A stretch of 52,679 bases of DNA from UBA4416 sp046594225. Lineage in GTDB: Bacteria > Bacteroidota > Bacteroidia > B-17B0 > Aurantibacillaceae. Made by a program: the position numbers and the translations under genes. The notes under the pieces are model-generated. The model saw nothing but the letters and a program-made list of their open reading frames with translations. It did no database searches and was not told the DNA's origin. The stretch spans positions 1 to 52,679 of the forward strand of contig JBKJPW010000163.1 in NCBI GenBank assembly GCA_046594225.1, given 5' to 3'. Position 1 is the first letter of the stretch. Every line of letters begins with the position of its first letter. Below, piece after piece: positions 17,111 to 25,515 of this stretch.

Positions 17111-18063
17111 CCAAACCAATACTCTGTTTTATTTTTATCTCCTGTCTTTTTAACTAAACCTAAATCAACAGCTTGTTTTAAATCCCGGCTGGCGGTTGCT
17201 GTCGATATTTCTTTAAAGGCTCGTAAATAATCCTGGCGGGTAAATCGTTTTATTTTGGTTTGTTCTTTAAACAAACTGACTCTATCTTGGGAAGACAAAG
17301 TTTTGTTTTGTGTGTTTAAAACATCTTCCAAAGCTTCACTTATAACGCTTAACATAAATTCTATGAAGGGAGTTGATTTACCTAGTTTGTCAGATAAACT
17401 TAAAGCATTGTAATATTCTTTTTGTTTTTGCTTTATAATTAATTCTATAGGTAAAAATTCAAAAACAGCAGAATATTCTTTTAAAATTAGGGTTTGCCAT
17501 AAACGTCCCATTCTGCCATTACCATCCACAAAAGGATGAATGAATTCAAATTCGTAATGAAACACACAGCTTTTTATTAAAAGTATTTCATCATCTTTTT
17601 TTAAGTAGTAAAATAAATCATTAAGCAAAGCTTTTAACATTGAGGCGGGTGGTGCTGCATGTGCTAATTGTTTTCCTTTAACAATTCCCACTGATTTATT
17701 ACGAAGTTTACCCGCTTGTTCAACTAAACCAGTCATTAATAGTTTGTGTGCTTTACATAAAGAAGTAAAGCTCGTATAAGTTAATTTATTTAGTTGATCA
17801 TAAGTTGCAATGGCGTTTTGTACTTCTAAAATATCTTTTTGTGGAGCCAAAACACGTTTATTATCCATTAAGGCAGTAATTTGTTCAACTGATAAAGTAT
17901 TCCCTTCAATTTCTAAAGAAGATTGAATGGTTTTAATTCTGTTTTTTTTTCTTAACTCTGTTGTCGGTCTCTGCAAATGAGAAGAGTTTATAGCGCCAAT
18001 TTTTTCAGAAATGACAGAAGTTAACTTTAAAATAAGCGGAGTTATATCGTAGGGGGGGTTCAT
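17107..18063 (-). CDS. Fic-domain protein (AMPylase, class II) with C-terminal winged helix
   Basis: 318 residues. N-terminal inhibitory helix motif SSLEIEGN (about 48-55, the S/TxxxEG/N element that blocks ATP), Fic core with HPFVDGNGRMGR at about 176-187 (catalytic His, phosphate-binding loop, Arg), and a C-terminal winged-helix region ending TEYWFG. Relatives AMPylate target proteins and often modify themselves. The frame extends to a TTG at 18087, but the ATG at 18063 is preferred because a perfect palindrome at 18073-18089 lies between them. It is inserted between an intact S4 gene and a broken copy of it. Confidence 0.92.
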   Translation of the reverse strand: MNPPYDITPLILKLTSVISEKIGAINSSHLQRPTTELRKKNRIKTIQSSLEIEGNTLSVEQITALMDNKRVLAPQKDILEVQNAIATYDQLNKLTYTSFTSLCKAHKLLMTGLVEQAGKLRNKSVGIVKGKQLAHAAPPASMLKALLNDLFYYLKKDDEILLIKSCVFHYEFEFIHPFVDGNGRMGRLWQTLILKEYSAVFEFLPIELIIKQKQKEYYNALSLSDKLGKSTPFIEFMLSVISEALEDVLNTQNKTLSSQDRVSLFKEQTKIKRFTRQDYLRAFKEISTATASRDLKQAVDLGLVKKTGDKNKTEYWFG

Positions 18064-18072
18064 GATAGCATC

Positions 18073-18089
18073 ATTTGATACTATCAAAT
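18073..18089. promoter_or_regulatory. Perfect palindrome upstream of fic (possible operator)
   Basis: ATTTGATA-C-TATCAAAT, 8-bp perfect arms, 10 bp upstream of the fic ATG. The encoded Fic protein carries a C-terminal winged helix, so autoregulation at this site is plausible but unproven. Confidence 0.5.
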
Positions 18090-18102
18090 ATACAAAAAAT
18101 TT

Positions 18103-18486
18103 CTAGTCCCTTCTAAAATCGTCCATATCTCTTTTGTCTTTTTTTGTAGGACGGCCAGCACCTCTGTCGCGCAACATGTTTGGCATTACAAATACCGAAG
18201 GTTGATATTCTAATTTTTCGATAGGTGGAGAGTGATCAATATAATTGGCTTTGGCAATTTCAAAACTTTGACGTTTATCAATAATGCCGGTTACCTCAAT
18301 TATTTTCTTAACGCCTTGAGGATAAGATAAAGTATAGCGCTCACCAATTTTTACAATATGGGCTGCTTTTACTATTTCATCGTTTAACTTTACTTTATTA
18401 TTTTTAATTGCATCACTAGCTAATGAACGCGATTTAAACATTCGTATGGCCCACAAATAACTATCTAGTCTAATGCTTTTATCCAT
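18103..18486 (-). CDS. S4-domain RNA-binding protein (Hsp15-like)
   Basis: 127 residues. The N-terminal S4 domain (about 1-65, MDKSIRLDSYLWAIRMFKSR) is of the HslR/Hsp15 type, which binds stalled 50S-peptidyl-tRNA complexes in other bacteria. The C-terminus is basic (RGAGRPTKKDKRDMDDFRRD). Its 3' half is duplicated, in degenerate form, on the far side of fic (16932-17110). The gene itself is intact. Whether the present 3' half is original or came with fic cannot be told from the window. Confidence 0.88.
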   Translation of the reverse strand: MDKSIRLDSYLWAIRMFKSRSLASDAIKNNKVKLNDEIVKAAHIVKIGERYTLSYPQGVKKIIEVTGIIDKRQSFEIAKANYIDHSPPIEKLEYQPSVFVMPNMLRDRGAGRPTKKDKRDMDDFRRD

Positions 18487-18506
18487 TACATCTCAAAGAT
18501 ATAAAA

Positions 18507-19550
18507 CTATTTTGGTAGTTTGCTTAGAGTTTCTTTAGCGCGTTCGCTATAAAAACCTTTATTTTTGGCAATGTTTTGTAATTGTTTTACGGCCTCTTCC
18601 GTTTGTTTTAGGTTCAACAAACAAAGTGCCTGGTAAAATTCAGATTCCTGATGAAAAATATTATTAACGTTGTCTAAATTTTTTTGAAAGTAAGTTTCAG
18701 CCAAAGTATATTTTCCTAATTGAAAATAACACATCCCTAAATAAAATTGAGCATTAGCGTCATTTTTATTATAATGATATAATATGTTTAACTCTTCAAT
18801 GCAACTAACTATATTTTTAGAGTTAAACAATCGCATCGCTTGTGCAATAATCCTATGAGCTAAATAAGTATTAGAGCTATTTAGTTCAGGCTTTTCAGCA
18901 TCTGCCTTGCTGCCATATTGCGCAGCGACACCCGTATTAATAGACAAATCAATAGCATCGCTTTGTTTAAAATAATACATACGGTAATTGGTTACCTTTA
19001 AATCACTAATAAACACTATAGGGGCATTTGGTGTAAAGGCAAAAACAAGATCCTCTTCTGTATCTTCTATTGAAGGTAAACTTATTGGTTTGCTTGACAA
19101 TATTTCTGGCATGTCTAATACTGGCGTTTCTTCTATTTTCTCTGCAACCGTATGGAAGTGCTCTATAATTTTATGTTCAATGATTGGAAAAACAGTGTCT
19201 GTTTGTTTAATAATATTATTTAATGCATTAGCAGCTTGTTCTTCCTCAATAGATTGGTAAACAGAAGGATGGTTTTTACTTTTTTGAAAAATGACAAAGA
19301 AAAAGGAAATGCCAATCAATAAACCACATAATAAACTAATGAAAATTATATTGAAAGAAGAATTACCTCCTCTTGTCTTTTTATTTATTAAGTCATTTAA
19401 ATTATTAATCTCCGAATTAGAAACTTTGAATTGTTCGAAAGCAATAGATGAAAAATAATTTAAATCATCTAGTTGCATGTCTTTTTCCAAAGCCTGTTTC
19501 TGTGCTTTTGTTAGATTATTATAATTTGATATGTCGTTGGGGTTAAGCAT
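18507..19550 (-). CDS. Membrane-anchored TPR protein, probable anti-sigma partner
   Basis: 347 residues: a cytosolic acidic N-terminus (1-65), one membrane helix (about 68-90), a periplasmic linker, and TPR repeats near the C-terminus (about 225-345, YHYNKNDANAQFYLGMCYF and following). Begins 9 bp after the stop of an ECF sigma gene, so the two are one operon. The topology (short cytosolic domain, TM, periplasmic domain) fits an anti-sigma factor, but no zinc anti-sigma motif is visible. Confidence 0.7.
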   Translation of the reverse strand: MLNPNDISNYNNLTKAQKQALEKDMQLDDLNYFSSIAFEQFKVSNSEINNLNDLINKKTRGGNSSFNIIFISLLCGLLIGISFFFVIFQKSKNHPSVYQSIEEEQAANALNNIIKQTDTVFPIIEHKIIEHFHTVAEKIEETPVLDMPEILSSKPISLPSIEDTEEDLVFAFTPNAPIVFISDLKVTNYRMYYFKQSDAIDLSINTGVAAQYGSKADAEKPELNSSNTYLAHRIIAQAMRLFNSKNIVSCIEELNILYHYNKNDANAQFYLGMCYFQLGKYTLAETYFQKNLDNVNNIFHQESEFYQALCLLNLKQTEEAVKQLQNIAKNKGFYSERAKETLSKLPK

Positions 19551-19559
19551 TTTGTTTAT

Positions 19560-20156
19560 TTATTTTTTTGTCACGCTTAGCGTAGTCGAAGCGTCTAATA
19601 GTAGTTTTAAATTTCGTTTGCCATTTTGGATATAACTTTTTATTTCGTTTAAAGTAAATCCCGTTTGGATTGCAATATCCTGATAGCTTTTATTATTCAA
19701 GTAAAATAATTCTACACATACGCGTTGATTTTCTTTTAATTTAGGTAAGCACAGTTTCATGTTCTCTAACATCACATCGTCGCTTACAGCATTTACTTTT
19801 TCTTCCGTTTCGTAATTAGCATCCTCATATTCAAATTCGTAAAAAGATTTTATATGCTTGTTTTGAGATTTATTTTTTCGAATGATGGAGATACAATGGT
19901 TGCGAACTACAAAACTTAACCAACCTTTAAAATTATCAATCTCTCTATTATTAAGATCCAGCATTAACTTTTCAAATAATTGCATGGTGGCATCTTGCGC
20001 TTCATCTTTATCTTGCAAATAAAACAAACAGGTTCCATATACTACCGATACATGTTTTTTAAATAAATCAGCAAACAGGTCTTTGTTGCCACTTTGTTTA
20101 TAGTGTTTCAACAATTCTTCGTCGCTGTTATATTCTTTTTTCTTAAAAAGCCACAT
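19560..20156 (-). CDS. ECF-type RNA polymerase sigma factor
   Basis: 198 residues. Region 2 (about 28-95) contains DEAQDATMQLFEKLM and FKGWLSFVVRNHCISIIRK; region 4 (about 135-185) contains ENQRVCVELFYLNNKSYQDI with a helix-turn-helix. The last residues, DASTTLSVTKK, are encoded by a short palindromic repeat (19570-19595) that resembles intergenic repeats, so the C-terminus has been remodelled. Promoter specificity is unknown; the downstream TPR membrane protein is its probable regulator. Confidence 0.92.
   Translation of the reverse strand: MWLFKKKEYNSDEELLKHYKQSGNKDLFADLFKKHVSVVYGTCLFYLQDKDEAQDATMQLFEKLMLDLNNREIDNFKGWLSFVVRNHCISIIRKNKSQNKHIKSFYEFEYEDANYETEEKVNAVSDDVMLENMKLCLPKLKENQRVCVELFYLNNKSYQDIAIQTGFTLNEIKSYIQNGKRNLKLLLDASTTLSVTKK
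19570..19595 (-). repeat. Short palindromic repeat forming a gene's 3' end
   Basis: Contains ACGCTTCGACTACGCTAAGCG-type sequence on the minus strand with self-complementary ends (ACGCTT/AAGCGT). It encodes the DASTTLSVT tail of the sigma factor and resembles the repeats in pgk (36836-36865), odhA (31496-31522) and the intergenic copy at 29745-29769. Confidence 0.6.
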
Positions 20157-20186
20157 ATCTGTTTAATAGACGCACATGATTACTTA

Positions 20187-20222
20187 TTCCATAAAACTAT
20201 TTTTTTGCTAATTTTTATGGAA
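20187..20222. repeat. Inverted repeat in a divergent promoter region
   Basis: TTCCATAAAA (20187-20196) pairs perfectly with TTTTATGGAA (20213-20222) across 16 nt. It lies in the 141-bp gap between the divergent sigma factor and plug-protein genes and could be a regulator binding site; no assignment is possible. Confidence 0.4.
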
Positions 20223-20297
20223 AGCATTATGCCTCACGTCTTAAAGTTAAAGAATGCATTTTGAATAAAATAAATTTAACCATTAAAAATAAGTAAT

Positions 20298-21134
20298 ATG
20301 AAAAATTTAAAACAACATCTAGCAGCTATTCTAATAGGAATCAGCAGTTTATCTGCCTCAGCTCAAGGCTCAACAGGCACCCTTAAAGGTCAAATATTAA
20401 ATGACACTCATGAACCAGTAATAGGTGCCATTATTAAAATCATTCAAGGTGGCTCTTTGGTTGGCGGAACCAACACAGATGTAGACGGTATGTATACCTA
20501 TAAACCATTAAATGCTGGTAGTTATGATGTTGTGGTAAGTAGTTCAGAAACTCAAACTAAAAAAGTAACGGATGTTAGAATTAGTGGAGAAAGAACTACT
20601 TATTTAGATGTGGCCGTATCTACAAATACATTAATTGAAGTAGAGGTTGTTGCCTACATTAAACCAATAGTCGACAAAACGTTTATGAATATTAAGGAAA
20701 TTAGTGCAGATGATTTTGCTCATATGGCTCTAGATAATAGTGATATAGGAAGTGCAATAATTAATATAACTTCAGAAGCTACAAGAGATGAAAATGGTGA
20801 TTTTCATGTGAGGGGAGGAAGAGGTGATGCAACGGCGTTTATTATAGATGGTGTTAAATCTCCAAACATTTCAGGTGTTCCGTCGTTATCGGTAGAAAAT
20901 ATGGCAATTATTACCGGAGGTGTTCCAGCTCAATACGGAGACAACACAAGCGGTGTTATTGTTATCACTACTAAAGACTACTTTAGTGCCATGCAAAGTC
21001 AGATGATGAGACGTAATTATATGATAGAGAAAGAGGATAGGGTGAAAAGAGAAAAACAATCAATTTACCAGCAGAAACTTCGTAAAAAAGAGATTGAGGA
21101 AGAGCTTCGTAAAGAAGAGGAATCTAAAAATTAA
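20298..21134 (+). CDS. CarboxypepD_reg plus TonB-plug protein without a barrel
   Basis: 278 residues: signal peptide (about 1-22), a carboxypeptidase-regulatory-like beta-sandwich (about 28-110, LKGQILNDTHEPVIGAIIKI), a TonB-dependent-receptor plug domain (about 135-225, with GGRGDATAFIIDGVK and GGVPAQYGDNTSGVIVITTK), and a highly charged C-terminal helix ending at a clear terminator. TonB receptors continue into a barrel of about 500 or more residues; here it is absent and the frame ends cleanly. Probably periplasmic; lies between two ECF sigma modules. Could be a signalling or adaptor protein, or an evolved gene fragment. Confidence 0.82.
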   Translation: MKNLKQHLAAILIGISSLSASAQGSTGTLKGQILNDTHEPVIGAIIKIIQGGSLVGGTNTDVDGMYTYKPLNAGSYDVVVSSSETQTKKVTDVRISGERTTYLDVAVSTNTLIEVEVVAYIKPIVDKTFMNIKEISADDFAHMALDNSDIGSAIINITSEATRDENGDFHVRGGRGDATAFIIDGVKSPNISGVPSLSVENMAIITGGVPAQYGDNTSGVIVITTKDYFSAMQSQMMRRNYMIEKEDRVKREKQSIYQQKLRKKEIEEELRKEEESKN

Positions 21135-21137
21135 TGA

Positions 21138-21179
21138 AAAATAAAAGCCCTCGTTATTAATAACGAGGGCTTTTATTTT
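21138..21179. terminator. Bidirectional terminator, 42-nt perfect palindrome
   Basis: AAGCCCTCGTTATT pairs with AATAACGAGGGCTT, with A- and T-tails on the two sides. It separates the convergent plug-protein and protease genes. Confidence 0.92.
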
Positions 21180-21213
21180 AGTTGTTGTCGACTTAGCTCG
21201 AACTGACAGATTT

Positions 21214-22308
21214 TTATTTTTTATAAACCATGACGTTAAATACAAATGGTTGAATTTTTTTAATTTGTTCGCTACGTTTCAACCCTTTTAAGTTTGATTT
21301 TTTAGTTACTAAACTTAACTCTTTTTTCAAGGTGTCATTTTCTAACTTATCAATGGTTTGTTTAATAAAGTTAGATTTGATAGCAAAACCAGTTGCTTCA
21401 GCAGAACTTTGTTTCCCGCGAATCACACCAATAATATTTCCTTGTTCATCCATTAATGGCCCACCACTATTACCTGGATTTACGGGAATAGAAATTTGGT
21501 ACATGGTAGTGTCATTGTTAAATCCTGTCATCGAACTTAAAGCGCCTTCGCCATAAACAGCATCTCTACGTGGGTAACCCAATGTAAAAATCTTGTCGCC
21601 AATTTCAGATGTATTATCTTTAAAAGAAAAAGGAAACGCTAAATCTTTAATCGCATCAATATTATCTATTTTATAAATAGCAATATCTAACGTTGGCTCA
21701 CTTGCTACTAATTTAGCCGAAGCTCTATCTAACACATTATTAGTTACAAATACAGAGTCTGCATTTTTTACCATATGATAGCTAGTAATAAAATAACCTT
21801 TATTGTTTAAAGCAAAACCTGTTCCTTCAATATTAGCAGGAGCATAGTTTCTAATGCGTTTATTAGTTGCACCCGTGATACCTTCAATAATGGCATCTTG
21901 AGAATATTTTAATTCAGTAACATCACGCTTTAAATCGGTGATAGCATTACTTTGTTGTTTTAACAAATAACCGCCCGTACTTAAAATGGTAACCGTACTA
22001 ATAACAGCAATTACAGCTACAGATGCTGCTACTGCAAATGTTTTACCGTGTTGTTTAATAAAGTTCTTTTCTTCTTTTATAGAAATAATTTTGGCGTCTT
22101 TACCAAATTCTTGATTGTGAATAGTAGAAAGAATTTGTTTTAAATTAACGCGTTGCTCATGCTCATTAAGACCTTCGATTAAGGTTTTATGTTTTTCAAA
22201 AGCACTTGCAAATTCTGAATCCGTTTTAATACGATTTTCGAATTCGTTTTTTTCTTCAGTACTTAATCCACCAAAAATGTGTTTGTCAAATAATTCTGTT
22301 GCTCTCAT
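21214..22308 (-). CDS. Anti-sigma-like/trypsin-like protease fusion
   Basis: 364 residues. Cytosolic N-terminus (1-85) resembling anti-sigma factors (FDKHIFGGLSTEEKNEFE), one membrane helix (about 90-112), a coiled coil (120-140), then a periplasmic HtrA/trypsin-like domain. Catalytic residues read as His178 (ITSYHMV), Asp208 (TLDIAIYK) and Ser281 (NPGNSGGPL). No PDZ domain follows. It lies 30 bp after an ECF sigma gene, in the position of its anti-sigma factor. A single polypeptide could therefore join sigma binding and proteolysis; this is inference. Confidence 0.82.
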   Translation of the reverse strand: MRATELFDKHIFGGLSTEEKNEFENRIKTDSEFASAFEKHKTLIEGLNEHEQRVNLKQILSTIHNQEFGKDAKIISIKEEKNFIKQHGKTFAVAASVAVIAVISTVTILSTGGYLLKQQSNAITDLKRDVTELKYSQDAIIEGITGATNKRIRNYAPANIEGTGFALNNKGYFITSYHMVKNADSVFVTNNVLDRASAKLVASEPTLDIAIYKIDNIDAIKDLAFPFSFKDNTSEIGDKIFTLGYPRRDAVYGEGALSSMTGFNNDTTMYQISIPVNPGNSGGPLMDEQGNIIGVIRGKQSSAEATGFAIKSNFIKQTIDKLENDTLKKELSLVTKKSNLKGLKRSEQIKKIQPFVFNVMVYKK

Positions 22309-22338
22309 GTCTCTCTCAATTATATTTTCTCTCTCTAT

Positions 22339-22899
22339 TTATTTTTCTTCAAAAAAATGTCGTTTCAAACGTTGTAAACATTTATATTTTTGTGTTTTTG
22401 CATTATCTGAATTGGTATATCCAAATTTCTCGGATATTTCATCCATGCTTAATTTATACACGTAAAAGTCTTTTAATAGTGTTTTGCACGGCTCGCCTAA
22501 ATTTTCCATACAACCATTCATTTTTTCAATGTCCGATTCTTTTTTCAGGTGATCAGTTATTTCATCGGTAACATCTACTACTTCATTTTCCTCGTCTTCT
22601 TTAAAACGAGCTAAATGACCATTTCCTCTTAATTGCTTTAGCCAAAGGCGTTTTGCAATCGAAAAAATAAAGGTTTGTAGTTGACAATTTAATTGAAACA
22701 TTGGCTTTTGTACATTTTCATACAAAACAATAATTGTTTCTTGATAAATGTCGGCCGCCGCTTCGCTGTTACCACTATTGTTTACAACATATTTAAGAAC
22801 GAGGTTATAATACTTTTTGTATAAAGCGCGTAACACCGCATCGTTGTTATGCTTGAGCCCTTCAATAAATTCAAGGTCTGTGTACGCTACTTTCGACAT
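22339..22899 (-). CDS. ECF-type RNA polymerase sigma factor
   Basis: 186 residues. Region 2 (about 25-90) with AAADIYQETIIVLYENVQ and FIFSIAKRLWLKQLR; region 4 (about 125-180) with PCKTLLKDFYVYKLSMDEI and a following HTH. Distinct in sequence from the sigma factor at 19560. First gene of an operon with the anti-sigma-like protease. An acidic linker (EDEENEVVDV) separates regions 2 and 4. Confidence 0.93.
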   Translation of the reverse strand: MSKVAYTDLEFIEGLKHNNDAVLRALYKKYYNLVLKYVVNNSGNSEAAADIYQETIIVLYENVQKPMFQLNCQLQTFIFSIAKRLWLKQLRGNGHLARFKEDEENEVVDVTDEITDHLKKESDIEKMNGCMENLGEPCKTLLKDFYVYKLSMDEISEKFGYTNSDNAKTQKYKCLQRLKRHFFEEK

Positions 22900-22994
22900 A
22901 AAGTCTTTGTTTACATTAATACCTAAAGGGGCTAAAGGTAACCTCGTTTGATATGGTTTTTTAAATTAAGCTGTTGATTGTCAAAGAGATAATG

Positions 22995-24284
22995 TTATTT
23001 ATTCATTAAAGCTTCAATTTCATCAGCCTCTAATGGGATGTTTTTCATCAAATCATCATTACCAGTAGGGGTAATTAAAATATTGTTTTCTAAACGTATT
23101 CCCAAACCTTCTTCTGGAATATAAATGCCTGGTTCGCAAGTAAACACCATTCCCGCTTGCATCGGTTCAGCAAAAAAACCAACATCATGTACATCTAATC
23201 CTAAAAAGTGAGAAGCACCATGCATGAAATATTTTTTATAAGCTGGCCAGGCCGGATTTTGATTTTTTACTTCGTCAGATTTTATTAAACCTAATTGTAG
23301 TAATTCTTCGGTCATTAAATCGCCTACCGCTTTGTTATATTTTTCGAACGTGTTACCAACCTTCAACATTGCCGTAGCAGATTTCATAACTCTTAATACA
23401 GCGTTATACACTTCTTTTTGTCGTGCTGTATATTTTCCGTTTACAGGAATGGCGCGAGTCATATCACTAGCATAGTTTGCGTATTCTGCAGCTACATCTA
23501 ATAAAATCACATCATCATCTTTACACGCTCTGTTATTTTCTACATAATGCAGTACACATGCACTTTCGCCACTTGCTACAATTGGTCCGTATGCAAAACC
23601 GCGACTTCTGTTACGAACAAACTCATGAATTAATTCTGCTTCAATTTCATATTCCATTACGCCAGGCTTCATGAAATTTAATAAACGACGGAATCCTTTT
23701 TCGGTAATATCACAGGCTTGTTGTATAGCCGCCACTTCTAATGGATGTTTGATGGCACGAATGCGGTGCATAATTGGCGCCGAACGTTGAATCGTATGAA
23801 GTGGAAACTGTTCTTTAATTTTTTTATTAAAACGCATTTCAGCAGTTTCCATATCAATATGGCGGCGAGTGTGTTCGTTGCTATTTAAATAAATATGCTC
23901 TGCTTGAAACACAAAACCTTTAAATGTTTTTTCGAACTCATGATGCCAATAAATATTTTCAATTCCACTTGCTTCTTTTGCTTGCTCTTTAGTCAGCTTA
24001 GCGCCTTCCCATACTGCAATTAAATCGCTGGTTTCTTTAATAAATAAAACTTCTTTATGTTTCCCATCTTTTACATCTGGAAAAATCATTAAAATAACAT
24101 CCTCTTGATCAATGCCCGATAAATGTAATAAATCACTATTCTGCACAAAACCAAATGAGCCATCTCCATTGGTTGGTAAAATATCGTTACTGACGAATAA
24201 AGCAATTGAATTTGGCTTTAAATGTTTTATAAATTTTTTACGATTATCAATATATAAGTCTTTTTTAATAGCTGTATATTTCAT
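22995..24284 (-). CDS. pepP: Xaa-Pro aminopeptidase (M24B)
   Basis: Removes N-terminal residues next to proline. 429 residues: AMP_N domain (about 1-130) and a pita-bread M24 domain. The dinuclear metal ligands are visible in LLDVAAEYANYASDMTRAIP (two Asp), HGASHFLGLDVHDVG (His), FTCEPGIYI (Glu) and GIRLENNILIT (Glu). Cytosolic, no signal peptide. Monocistronic as far as can be seen: terminator-containing gap downstream, 95-bp gap upstream. Confidence 0.94.
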   Translation of the reverse strand: MKYTAIKKDLYIDNRKKFIKHLKPNSIALFVSNDILPTNGDGSFGFVQNSDLLHLSGIDQEDVILMIFPDVKDGKHKEVLFIKETSDLIAVWEGAKLTKEQAKEASGIENIYWHHEFEKTFKGFVFQAEHIYLNSNEHTRRHIDMETAEMRFNKKIKEQFPLHTIQRSAPIMHRIRAIKHPLEVAAIQQACDITEKGFRRLLNFMKPGVMEYEIEAELIHEFVRNRSRGFAYGPIVASGESACVLHYVENNRACKDDDVILLDVAAEYANYASDMTRAIPVNGKYTARQKEVYNAVLRVMKSATAMLKVGNTFEKYNKAVGDLMTEELLQLGLIKSDEVKNQNPAWPAYKKYFMHGASHFLGLDVHDVGFFAEPMQAGMVFTCEPGIYIPEEGLGIRLENNILITPTGNDDLMKNIPLEADEIEALMNK

Positions 24285-24349
24285 GGGCTTTGTTTTTTTG
24301 ATATGGACTAAGATATAAGTTTTTGTGATGAATAGCTAAAAACAGTATA

Positions 24350-24377
24350 AAAAAATAGCGAGATTTTTCTCGCTATA
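24350..24377 (-). terminator. Terminator downstream of the EEP-family gene
   Basis: ATAGCGAGA (24355-24363) pairs with TCTCGCTAT (24368-24376); on the minus strand the stem is followed by a run of seven T. Confidence 0.88.
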
Positions 24378-24402
24378 ATTATTGAAAAATGAAATGAAAA
24401 TC

Positions 24403-25416
24403 TTAGTCTAGTGTTATATAAACAGCTAAATGGTCGCTGTAACCATTGTAATACTTTTCGCCACTATAAGTACGATTTGGTCTTTCCTCTCCAGTTTTAT
24501 TATTTTTAAATAACACAAAATCTTTCTTTAAGATGCGTGCGTTTTTAGGGTCAAATTTATATCCCTTTTTAGCACCAATAAAACCTTGCGAAACAATAAT
24601 TTGGTCAAGAACCCTCCATTCCTTATCATAATAATGCGTGCCTTGTTTAGCAGCATCTAATGTTTGATAAGCATTATATAAATCTCCTTTGTCTTTTGGT
24701 GTATCGCTAGCTTTTAAGGTGGTTAAAATACTTTTATCAGTTGGATGGTCGTTAAAATCACCCATCACAATCACTTTTGCTTTTGAGTCTTTTTTCTGTA
24801 ATTCATTAATTTTAACTCTAACTTGTTCGGCAGCAAAAACGCGACGAGGTTCGCTCTCAGCCTCTCCCGATCGTCTGCTTGGCCAATGATTAACAAACAC
24901 GTATATAACATCACCATTAGTTGCTTTTAAAGTGGCAAATAAAACATTGCGAGTTTTATAATCTCCCAATAAAGGATTAGTTGCATTTAATTCTTTAAAA
25001 TCTACTAAACTAAACACAGATTTGTCATATAATAAACCACAATCAATGCTTCGTTCATCTGGACTATCAGTAGCGAGTACTCCATACGATTTTGTTTTGA
25101 ATTGAGATTTGGAAACCAACTCTTCTAACACTTCTTTATTTTCAATTTCTACTAAACCAACTAATGCAGGTAAACCATCTCCAGCAACGGTTGAATCTAA
25201 AACTTGAGCCACTTTAGTTAATTTATTCATAAAACGAATTTCGTCCCATTTCATAGGAGATTCAGGTAAAAACTCGTCATCTTTTTTATTAGGGTCATCT
25301 TTAGTATCAAAAAAATTTTCGCAGTTATATAATGCTACTGTGATTGGAGTTTTATTTTGAGCAAAACTCGTTGCAATGCTTAATAATAATAAGCTAGAAG
25401 AAAGTAATTTACGCAT
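24403..25416 (-). CDS. Exported endonuclease/exonuclease/phosphatase-family protein
   Basis: 337 residues with a signal peptide (about 1-19, ending SFAQ). The EEP (DNase I-like) core motifs are present: ALYNCENFFD, VGLVEIENK (metal-binding Glu), VFVNHWPSRRSG (catalytic His), VIVMGDFNDHPTD (Asp/Asn) and YSDHLAVYI (Asp-His). Probably periplasmic or secreted; substrate (nucleic acid, phospholipid or phosphoester) cannot be chosen from sequence. A TACATTTG box lies 4 bp before the ATG, suggesting a leaderless transcript. Confidence 0.9.
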   Translation of the reverse strand: MRKLLSSSLLLLSIATSFAQNKTPITVALYNCENFFDTKDDPNKKDDEFLPESPMKWDEIRFMNKLTKVAQVLDSTVAGDGLPALVGLVEIENKEVLEELVSKSQFKTKSYGVLATDSPDERSIDCGLLYDKSVFSLVDFKELNATNPLLGDYKTRNVLFATLKATNGDVIYVFVNHWPSRRSGEAESEPRRVFAAEQVRVKINELQKKDSKAKVIVMGDFNDHPTDKSILTTLKASDTPKDKGDLYNAYQTLDAAKQGTHYYDKEWRVLDQIIVSQGFIGAKKGYKFDPKNARILKKDFVLFKNNKTGEERPNRTYSGEKYYNGYSDHLAVYITLD

Positions 25417-25515
25417 ATGGCAAATGTAATTAAAAAATAAAATGTGACATTAAAGGTATGATTTAAAAAATAACCTCATATTTACTTATTGTTATTATTT
25501 CACAATACTTTAAAA

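Noticed and set aside
16922..17119. An open frame of about 65 codons on the minus strand covering the S4 remnant
   Set aside because: It reads the remnant in a shifted frame; only the other frames match the S4 protein, so it is not a gene.
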